Origin: Methanobacterium sp.
Lineage (GTDB): Archaea; Methanobacteriota; Methanobacteria; Methanobacteriales; Methanobacteriaceae
Reading direction: 5' to 3'
Length of the DNA stretch: 5,091 nucleotides
Assembly: GCA_009712615.1 (NCBI GenBank)
Contig: WASR01000276.1
Coordinates: 1-5,091 of the forward strand
In this document: positions 1 through 5,091 of the stretch, in pieces
How the letters are laid out: each line of letters opens with the position of its first letter
Numbering within the stretch: the stretch's first letter is position 1
Program-made: the position numbers and the translations under genes
Notes under the pieces: generated by a model
What the model was told of the DNA's origin: nothing
Seen by the model: only the letters and a program-made list of their open reading frames with translations
Databases searched by the model: none

Positions 1-2213
1 TTTATCAACAAGTATTTGCTGCAGATGTATTAAAAATATGCAACACTATGATAGTTGCACCTACAGCTTTGGGAAAAACCATAGTGGCTGCTTTAGTTTC
101 TGCTGAAAGACTGAAAACCTTTGAAAATTCCAAGGTTTTAGTTCTTGCACCAAGTAAACCGCTGGTTATTCAACATGAAGAAAGTTTCAGAGAATTTTTA
201 AAAACCAGTGTGTGTTCTTTGACTGGATCCATAAATCCTGAAGAACGTGTTAAACTATGGAATAATTCACAAATTATTTGTGCAACTCCCCAAACTGTGG
301 AATCTGACATAATTTCTTCTAGGTACGATCTCAAAAACGTTTCTCTTATGGTCTTTGATGAATGTCATAGAGGAGTTGGATCCTATTCCTACGTATACCT
401 GGCTGATAAGTACATGAAAGAGGCTAAAAATCCACTATTACTGGGACTCACAGCATCTCCAGGTTGGAATGAAGACAAAATACAAGAAGTTTGTCAAAAT
501 CTTTACATCAAAGAAGTTGAAATTAAATCTGAAGAAGATTCTGATGTTGAGCCTTATTTCAACCCTGTAGAGGTTAAATGGATTAAAACAGAGTTAAATC
601 AAGAACTTAAAGATATTAAAATGCATTTAGAAAAGGCACTAAAAGTCAGATTGACAACTCTAAAAAAGATGGGAGTCATAAGTTCAATTTCAAATGTTAG
701 TAAGAAAGATGTTTTAAAGGCTAAAGGTCGGGCTCAAAGACGTATTGGTGTGAGTCTTCACCCACCACAGAAATGTTTTCTTGCAGTTTCAATCTTAACC
801 GCTGTGATAAATATTCAACATTCTATTGAATTACTTGAAACACAAGGTACAATTCCTTTGCAGAAATACATAGAAAGGTTGAAGAAAAAGAAAACAAAAG
901 CTGCAAAAGGTCTTTTAAATGATGCTGAATTTCAGATGGCTGTGGGGCTTACCGATAAAGCTGTTGAAAATGGAGTTGACCACCCCAAACTCAAACGTTT
1001 AATGCAATTATTGAAAAAAGAATTGAAAAACTCAAATTCAAGGATAATAATATTTACACAATTTAGAGATTCTGTAGAGAATATCTATCAGCACTGCATG
1101 GAAAAGAACATAAACGCAGTTAAATTTTATGGTCAAGCATCAAGGGAAAACGAAAAGGGATTAACTCAAAAAAAGCAGAAAGAAATCATTAAATCATTCA
1201 AAAATGGAGAATATGATGTTCTTATTTCTACCAGTGTTGCTGAAGAAGGAATTGACATACCTTCCGTAGATCTAGTTGTACTCTACGAACCTGTTCCATC
1301 AGAAATACGAATGATACAAAGGAGAGGTAGAACGGGACGAAAAAACAGGGGTAAAATGTTCATTTTAATAACAAAAGGAACAAGAGACGAATCATATTAC
1401 TGGTCCAGTATTAACAAGGAAAAACAGATGAAAAAACAGCTCAATAGAAATTTTAATAAAGACATGACAGATTTTAGACCTGTACAAAGCAAAATCAACT
1501 CAGAAAATATGGAAAAACCTGCAGAAGTAAATCGACCCATTATATACGCAGATTCACGCGAAGGTAGTTCAAGGGTTTTAAGAGAATTAGAACGACTTAA
1601 TGTTGATATCAAAGTTAAAAGTCTCGCAGTGGCCGATTATCAAGTGAGTGATGATGTTGCAATTGAAAGAAAAACCAATTCAGATTTTGTAAGCTCTATA
1701 ATGGATAAAAGGCTTCATAAACAGGCAAAAGAACTTGTTGATAACTTTAAAAAGCCAGTGATCATAATTGAAGGTTCTGAGTTCTACTCAGGATTTATAC
1801 ATCCAAATGCTGTTAGAGGGGCATTAGCATCCATTGCAGTTGATTTTGGAATTCCTATAATACCAACCAGATCTCCTGAAGATACTGCGGCAATGATAAA
1901 CAGGATAGCAATAAGAGAACAGACCCATGAAAAATCGGATATTCAGATCAGAACCGAGAAAAAGCCTCTAACAACATGGGAACAACAAATATTCTTTGTT
2001 GAATCTTTGCCCAATATAGGCCCAGTTACTGCTCGAAAACTGCTAGAAGAATTTAAAACAGTTCGAGGAGTGATAAATGCTTCTGAAGAAGAGCTGAAAA
2101 AAGTTGATGGTATTGGAGATAAAATAGCAAAAAATATTATGAGAGTTGTGGATTCAGGATTTAAAACACTGAAAAGTGAGAAATACCTAAAACTTGATTT
2201 GGAAAATTCTTAA
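1..2213 (+). CDS. hef: Hef-type helicase/structure-specific endonuclease (XPF/FANCM family), 5' partial
   Basis: Hef acts on forked and branched DNA: an SF2 helicase unwinds stalled forks and an XPF-type nuclease cuts them. The frame is open from position 3, giving 736 visible residues. Conserved sequence (start [11 protein letters not shown]) lies upstream of the ATG at 48, so that ATG is internal. By comparison with Pyrococcus Hef, roughly 10-15 N-terminal residues are missing. Numbered from the codon at position 3: Walker A PTALGKT 20-26, motif II DECH 119-122, TAS 150-152, a helical insertion about 200-320, motif [10 protein letters not shown] 348-355, motif V about 409-420, and motif [10 protein letters not shown] 439-446. 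A charged linker spans about 475-510. The ERCC4 nuclease follows with DSRE 517-520 and ERKX3D 555-561. Two helix-hairpin-helix motifs, [13 protein letters not shown] (669-681) and [12 protein letters not shown] (701-712), close the protein. All helicase and nuclease signatures are present, so both activities are expected. Oddities are Ala for the usual Gly in PTGLGKT, and DECH where Pyrococcus has DEAH. Identification is very secure. Confidence 0.96.
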   Translation, partial: YQQVFAADVLKICNTMIVAPTALGKTIVAALVSAERLKTFENSKVLVLAPSKPLVIQHEESFREFLKTSVCSLTGSINPEERVKLWNNSQIICATPQTVESDIISSRYDLKNVSLMVFDECHRGVGSYSYVYLADKYMKEAKNPLLLGLTASPGWNEDKIQEVCQNLYIKEVEIKSEEDSDVEPYFNPVEVKWIKTELNQELKDIKMHLEKALKVRLTTLKKMGVISSISNVSKKDVLKAKGRAQRRIGVSLHPPQKCFLAVSILTAVINIQHSIELLETQGTIPLQKYIERLKKKKTKAAKGLLNDAEFQMAVGLTDKAVENGVDHPKLKRLMQLLKKELKNSNSRIIIFTQFRDSVENIYQHCMEKNINAVKFYGQASRENEKGLTQKKQKEIIKSFKNGEYDVLISTSVAEEGIDIPSVDLVVLYEPVPSEIRMIQRRGRTGRKNRGKMFILITKGTRDESYYWSSINKEKQMKKQLNRNFNKDMTDFRPVQSKINSENMEKPAEVNRPIIYADSREGSSRVLRELERLNVDIKVKSLAVADYQVSDDVAIERKTNSDFVSSIMDKRLHKQAKELVDNFKKPVIIIEGSEFYSGFIHPNAVRGALASIAVDFGIPIIPTRSPEDTAAMINRIAIREQTHEKSDIQIRTEKKPLTTWEQQIFFVESLPNIGPVTARKLLEEFKTVRGVINASEEELKKVDGIGDKIAKNIMRVVDSGFKTLKSEKYLKLDLENS

Positions 2214-2295
2214 TTCATAAAAATTAGTGGTTAAGAACTATAATTAATAATTAAAATAATTTAACAACAATTTTACAAATATTTAATGAAAAATT

Positions 2296-2302
2296 AGGTG
2301 AT
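2296..2302 (+). promoter_or_regulatory. Shine-Dalgarno site that fixes the TTG start of trmI
   Basis: AGGTGAT is an exact complement of the ATCACCT segment at the 3' end of archaeal 16S rRNA. It ends 3 bases before TTG at 2306. The next in-frame ATG (2342) has no comparable site and would remove the conserved ILIDERGKKY start of the protein. An ATG at 2286 is in another frame and hits TAG after two codons. The site therefore supports TTG as the start. Confidence 0.8.
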
Positions 2303-2305
2303 TAT

Positions 2306-3034
2306 TTGCGAATATTAATAGATGAAAGGGGAAAAAAGTACATGGTCAAAGACCAGGAGTTTCACACTGACTTTGGATATATTACACAAGAAGATATAGT
2401 AAACTCCAAATCAGGGGATACACTAAAAACACACCTTGGACGTGAGTTTAAAGTAATTCAACCAAACATCAATGACTACATCGAACTCATGGAAAGAAAG
2501 TGTTCAATAATTCTTCCCAAGGATATTGGGATTATAACAGCCATAACTGGTCTTGGTTCTGGTTTTAAAGTTTTAGATGCTGGAAGTGGTTCTGGAGCAA
2601 CTGCGATGCACTTTGGAAACATTGTAGGAAACCAGGGTGAAGTTTTTTCCTATGAAATTAGGGAAGATTTTGCAGAAATTGCAGAACGAAATATTAAAGG
2701 ATTTGGATTGGATAACGTTAAAGTCAAATGTAAGGATGTGACTGAAGGCATAGATGAAATTGATCTCGACCTAATATTTTTGGACCTGCCAAAACCATGG
2801 GATGCAGCTGAAGCAGCAATAGATGCTCTTAGACACGGAGGATACATAGCAACATACACTCCATTTGTAGAACAGATCCAAATACTTCAAAGGGTACTAA
2901 AAAAAGTTGGATTCAAAGAAGTTGAGAGTTTTGAATGTATATTTAGAGGTATAGAAGTTACAAACAAAGGGACTCGTCCAAAAACAAGAATGGCCGGACA
3001 TACTGGCTACCTCAGTTTTGGAAGGAAAATTTAA
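2306..3034 (+). CDS. trmI: tRNA (adenine-N1)-methyltransferase TrmI (m1A58, possibly m1A57/58)
   Basis: This is a cytoplasmic SAM-dependent Rossmann-fold enzyme that methylates N1 of adenine 58 in the tRNA T-loop. The Pyrococcus abyssi enzyme also modifies A57. The 242 residues are close to the archaeal family length (about 250). A small N-terminal domain carries the family signature DERGKKYMV...FHTDFGYI (6-26). The conserved PKD follows at 71-73, then SAM motif I VLDAGSGSGATA (89-100), acidic E117 in SYEIREDFA for the SAM ribose, and LDLPKPW (159-165) with the conserved catalytic-site Asp160. The C-terminal RPKTRMAGHTGYLSFGRKI (224-242) is typical of the family. The residue before PKD is Leu70, where P. 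abyssi TrmI has His and Thermus has Tyr. The start is TTG, chosen from the AGGTGAT site and the N-terminal homology. It lies 92 bp after hef on the same strand with no clear T-tract between, so read-through from hef is possible. Confidence 0.92.
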   Translation: MRILIDERGKKYMVKDQEFHTDFGYITQEDIVNSKSGDTLKTHLGREFKVIQPNINDYIELMERKCSIILPKDIGIITAITGLGSGFKVLDAGSGSGATAMHFGNIVGNQGEVFSYEIREDFAEIAERNIKGFGLDNVKVKCKDVTEGIDEIDLDLIFLDLPKPWDAAEAAIDALRHGGYIATYTPFVEQIQILQRVLKKVGFKEVESFECIFRGIEVTNKGTRPKTRMAGHTGYLSFGRKI

Positions 3035-3080
3035 ATAGAAATAATAAATTGTATGAAACTAAACAACTAATTGAAATGTT

Positions 3081-3093
3081 GCAAATTTAATTT
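3081..3093 (+). promoter_or_regulatory. Possible pyrB promoter (BRE plus TATA-like element)
   Basis: GCAAA followed by TTTAATTT resembles an archaeal purine-rich BRE and A/T TATA box. Transcription starting about 25 bases downstream would begin near 3114 and give a leader of about 16 bases that still contains the GGTG Shine-Dalgarno. The surrounding DNA is very AT-rich, so a chance match is quite possible. Confidence 0.3.
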
Positions 3094-3120
3094 AAGTAAA
3101 AGTAGATAGAATTTTTTAGT

Positions 3121-3124
3121 GGTG
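3121..3124 (+). promoter_or_regulatory. Shine-Dalgarno core for pyrB
   Basis: GGTG lies 5 bases before the ATG at 3130 and pairs with CACC of the 16S rRNA tail. An in-frame TAG at 3103 with no start codon between it and 3130 makes ATG 3130 the only sensible start. Confidence 0.65.
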
Positions 3125-3129
3125 TTTTA

Positions 3130-4053
3130 ATGGTCTTTAATCAAAAAAATATAATTTCCATTAGTGATTTCAGTAAAGAGGATATTGAGTATATCTTAAG
3201 ACTTTCAGATAAAATGGAACCCATAGCAAGATCCAAAAAAACTTCTAATGTACTTTCTGGAAAATTGTTAGGGATGTTATTTTACGAGCCCAGTACAAGA
3301 ACAAGGTTGTCATTTGAAGCAGCTATGAAACGACTTGGTGGAAGTACAATAGGATTTGCTGAAGCAAATGTTAGTTCAGCAACCAAAGGAGAAAATTTAA
3401 CAGATACAGTGAAGATAGTGGGAGAATACTCTGACGCCATAGTTATTAGACATAATATGGAAGGTGCTGCTAGATTCGCCAGTGGCATAGTTGATGTTCC
3501 AGTTATTAATGCTGGAGACGGTGCAGGTCAACATCCCACTCAAACCCTTTTGGACCTTTACACCATGAAAAAGTTATTGGGAAAGATCGATGATCTTCAT
3601 GTTGCATTAATTGGAGATCTAAAATATGGAAGAACTGTGCATTCTCTTGCGTATGCCCTTGCAATGTTTGATGTTAAAATGAGCTTTGTTTCCCCTCCAG
3701 AACTTAAAATGCCTGAAGGAATAGTCCATGATCTAAACAAAGCAGGTGTATCAGTTCAACAAACAGATGATGTTCATAGTGTTTTAGAAGATTCTGATGT
3801 TTTTTATGTAACAAGAATACAAAAGGAAAGATTCCCAGATCCGGAAGAATTTTCAAGGATTAAAGGCGCCTACATGATCGACAAAAAACTGGTTGAAGAC
3901 ACAGACCTCATAGTCATGCATCCACTTCCCAGGATCGATGAAATATCATACGATTTGGATGACACCAAATATGCAAAATATTTTGAACAAGCATTTTATG
4001 GTGTACCCGTACGTATGGCCCTCTTAAAGTCAATAATTGAGAGTTACGAATAA
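3130..4053 (+). CDS. pyrB: Aspartate carbamoyltransferase, catalytic chain
   Basis: PyrB joins carbamoyl phosphate and L-aspartate to make N-carbamoyl-aspartate, the committed step of pyrimidine synthesis, in the cytoplasm. The 307 residues match the catalytic chain (E. coli 311), so the gene is full length. The carbamoyl phosphate loop YEPSTRTR is at 52-59, with STRTR at 55-59. The mobile-loop Ser82 and Lys86 lie in VSSATKGE and correspond to E. coli S80 and K84. Arg107, HPTQ (135-138) and Arg168 in GDLKYGRT follow. Aspartate-side residues are Arg229 and Gln231 in TRIQKERF, and HPLPR at 264-268. All catalytic residues I can place are present. HPTQ and the TRIQ aspartate-binding motif favour aspartate over ornithine carbamoyltransferase. 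The regulatory chain gene pyrI, often beside pyrB in archaea, is absent: the next gene downstream is convergent orc1/cdc6. PyrB may act alone or pair with a PyrI encoded elsewhere. Confidence 0.97.
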   Translation: MVFNQKNIISISDFSKEDIEYILRLSDKMEPIARSKKTSNVLSGKLLGMLFYEPSTRTRLSFEAAMKRLGGSTIGFAEANVSSATKGENLTDTVKIVGEYSDAIVIRHNMEGAARFASGIVDVPVINAGDGAGQHPTQTLLDLYTMKKLLGKIDDLHVALIGDLKYGRTVHSLAYALAMFDVKMSFVSPPELKMPEGIVHDLNKAGVSVQQTDDVHSVLEDSDVFYVTRIQKERFPDPEEFSRIKGAYMIDKKLVEDTDLIVMHPLPRIDEISYDLDDTKYAKYFEQAFYGVPVRMALLKSIIESYE

Positions 4054-4059
4054 ATTAAA

Positions 4060-4071
4060 TTTTATTTTTTT
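4060..4071 (+). terminator. T-tract terminator of pyrB
   Basis: TTTTATTTTTTT begins 7 bases after the pyrB stop codon. Archaeal RNA polymerase terminates efficiently on such U-tracts without needing a hairpin. Its last seven T residues form the left half of a T7A7 palindrome shared with the opposite-strand terminator. Confidence 0.65.
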
Positions 4072-4102
4072 AAAAAAATATTGGAATTGTTAACCATTCC
4101 AA
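4072..4102 (-). terminator. Hairpin plus T-tract terminator of orc1/cdc6
   Basis: Read on the minus strand, TTGGAAT and ATTCCAA (4102-4096 and 4087-4081) form a perfect 7-bp stem around an 8-base loop. TA and then a run of seven T residues (4078-4072) follow. The orc1/cdc6 stop codon TAA (4092-4090) sits in the loop. The shape resembles a bacterial intrinsic terminator. The T-tract alone would probably suffice in an archaeon. Confidence 0.6.
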
Positions 4103-5091
4103 ATTGCATCTTCTAAAAGACCCATTTCACACTGCAAATCAATTATATTGGTTCTTCCTATTCCCCGTCCTCTAGATATAGTTTTTGTTGATATTAACCC
4201 CAACATTTCAAGTTCATTAATAAAATCAAATATCCTTCTGTATGAAACAGAATCCCCCTTGGAAAATTGCTTATAAACTTCGTAGAGTCTACCGGATGTA
4301 ATTTCTTCCTTTTCTTTTGTTAAGTACAGTATTGACTCCAATACCTTTTGTTGCTGACTAGGAAGTGTCATTACAATATCTGTAACCTTGTTGTGTTCTA
4401 TGTAGTCTTTAGCTTCCCTGACATAATTTTCAAAAACTGTTTCTGAACCCTTTTCATCTGCCAATTCTCCAGATGTTCGGAGTAGATCTAATGCATATCT
4501 AGCATCTCCCTCTTCTTTAGCTGCTAATGCAGCACAAAGTGGGATCACATCGTTGTTTAAAACATCATCCTTGAAAGACATTTTAGATCTTTCATTCAAG
4601 ATGTCTACAAGTTGTTGAGCATTGTATGGAGGGAATACAATTTCCCTGTCACGAAGACTACTTCTTACCCTTGGTTTGATAAATTGTTTAAAATCAACGA
4701 AGTTGCTTATTGATGCTATTGATACATTATCCGTCCTTGTTAAAGTATAAAGAAGTCCATCACCATCATTTTTGAGTAGAATATCTATTTCATCTAAAAT
4801 AATTATTAAAATAAGATCTTTTCCAAACACATTCTTCTTAAAAAGATCACGAAAAGCGTGGACAACCTCTGCCTTGGTCCAACCTCTGTAAGGAACATCC
4901 CTACCCATCTGTTGACATAATCTGGCAATTACCTGATACTCAGTAGTATAGTCTGTACATCTTATGTATTCTACCCTAACGTTAACTTTCTTTTCTTTAG
5001 CAATTTGTTCAAGTTGTTTCCGAGCAAATTTAGAAACTGCTGTTTTACCAGTTCCAGTTTTACCATATATTGTTACTTCAGGAGGTGTTAC
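4090..5091 (-). CDS. Orc1/Cdc6 replication initiator, N-terminally partial at the window edge
   Basis: Orc1/Cdc6 is an AAA+ ATPase that binds origin repeats and helps load the MCM helicase. The minus-strand frame is open from the right edge, giving 333 visible residues; family members are about 380-400, so roughly 50 N-terminal residues are missing. Numbered from the edge: Walker A GKTGTGKT (10-17), Walker B LDEID (99-103), sensor 1 near SISN (127-130), KPRVRSSL (139-146) with candidate arginine-finger residues, and sensor 2 GDAR (195-198). A C-terminal winged-helix domain (about 242-325) ends in the wing [12 protein letters not shown], as in archaeal initiators. The Met at 4908 is internal because the Walker A motif lies upstream of it. 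All ATPase motifs are intact. The gene converges on pyrB with 36 bp between stop codons. Methanobacteriales usually carry two paralogues, and the window alone cannot settle which this is; neighbouring genes suggest the origin-linked copy, often called cdc6-1. Confidence 0.95.
   Translation of the reverse strand, partial: VTPPEVTIYGKTGTGKTAVSKFARKQLEQIAKEKKVNVRVEYIRCTDYTTEYQVIARLCQQMGRDVPYRGWTKAEVVHAFRDLFKKNVFGKDLILIIILDEIDILLKNDGDGLLYTLTRTDNVSIASISNFVDFKQFIKPRVRSSLRDREIVFPPYNAQQLVDILNERSKMSFKDDVLNNDVIPLCAALAAKEEGDARYALDLLRTSGELADEKGSETVFENYVREAKDYIEHNKVTDIVMTLPSQQQKVLESILYLTKEKEEITSGRLYEVYKQFSKGDSVSYRRIFDFINELEMLGLISTKTISRGRGIGRTNIIDLQCEMGLLEDAIWNG

Noticed and set aside
48..50. ATG as the start of hef
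   Set aside because: The frame is open back to position 3, and the upstream residues ([11 protein letters not shown]) match the conserved N-terminus of Hef helicases just before Walker A.
1397..1612. Minus-strand open frame inside hef
   Set aside because: It lies wholly within the well-conserved hef linker and nuclease coding region, with no recognisable domain. It is a shadow frame.
2241..2253. Inverted repeat TAATTA-A-TAATTA between hef and trmI
   Set aside because: It is very short and built only from A and T in a stretch of nearly pure AT, so it is expected by chance. No G/C pairs support an RNA stem, and it cannot be called an operator or promoter.
2650..2859. Minus-strand open frame inside trmI
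   Set aside because: It overlaps the SAM-binding core of trmI and has a low-complexity Ser/Ala/Ile-rich translation with no family resemblance.
3282..3488. Minus-strand open frame inside pyrB
   Set aside because: It is opposite the conserved STRTR and mobile-loop coding region and has no independent support.
4906..4908. Met as the start of orc1/cdc6
   Set aside because: The minus-strand frame stays open for 61 more codons to the window edge and contains the Walker A motif GKTGTGKT, so the Met is internal.
5001..5020. Possible initiator-binding box (ACTTGAA on the minus strand)
   Set aside because: Only a partial match to the mini-origin boxes I remember, a single copy, and inside conserved orc1/cdc6 coding sequence.
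5081..5087. Strong plus-strand Shine-Dalgarno-like GGAGGTG at the right edge
   Set aside because: On the minus strand it encodes the Pro-Pro-Thr just before the orc1/cdc6 ATPase core. No start codon is visible after it within the window, and a plus-strand gene there would be fully antisense.

Overview
The window is a compact, AT-rich piece of a euryarchaeal chromosome. Archaeal origin is shown by the gene set: a Hef-type XPF/FANCM-family helicase-nuclease, an archaeal-type TrmI tRNA m1A methyltransferase, the aspartate carbamoyltransferase catalytic chain, and an Orc1/Cdc6 replication initiator. Low GC, the Shine-Dalgarno cores GGTG and AGGTGAT, and this gene order point to a mesophilic methanogen of the Methanobacteriales, most likely Methanobacterium or a close relative. 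From memory, Methanothermobacter thermautotrophicus has a similar run of genes around MTH1412-MTH1415. The genus assignment is an inference and was not checked against a database.

Layout, left to right. Positions 1-2213 (+) carry hef, whose first few codons lie off the left edge. After a 92-bp AT-rich gap comes trmI (2306-3034, +), which starts at TTG behind a strong Shine-Dalgarno. After a 95-bp gap with a plausible promoter comes pyrB (3130-4053, +). A 36-bp convergent gap follows, holding a T7A7 palindrome. Its right side adjoins a 7-bp hairpin that overlaps the stop codon of orc1/cdc6 (4090-5091, -). That last gene runs off the right edge and lacks its N-terminal part. All gaps are under 100 bp. 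I see no tRNA, rRNA, CRISPR, insertion sequence or prophage signal.

The genes form a housekeeping neighbourhood rather than one pathway: replication initiation (Orc1/Cdc6), stalled-fork and branched-DNA processing (Hef), tRNA T-loop modification (TrmI) and the first committed step of pyrimidine synthesis (PyrB). In many archaea the replication origin lies just upstream of an orc1/cdc6 gene. If that holds here, the origin is just beyond position 5091, and hef, trmI and pyrB are transcribed towards it while orc1/cdc6 is transcribed away from it.

No new system is evident. The points most worth a second look are a leucine in TrmI where characterised homologues have His or Tyr, the compact bidirectional terminator between pyrB and orc1/cdc6, the absence of pyrI beside pyrB, and the Ala variant of the Hef Walker A loop. 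Two genes are longer than a first-ATG reading would suggest: both hef and orc1/cdc6 stay open to the window edges, with conserved sequence upstream of the first visible Met.
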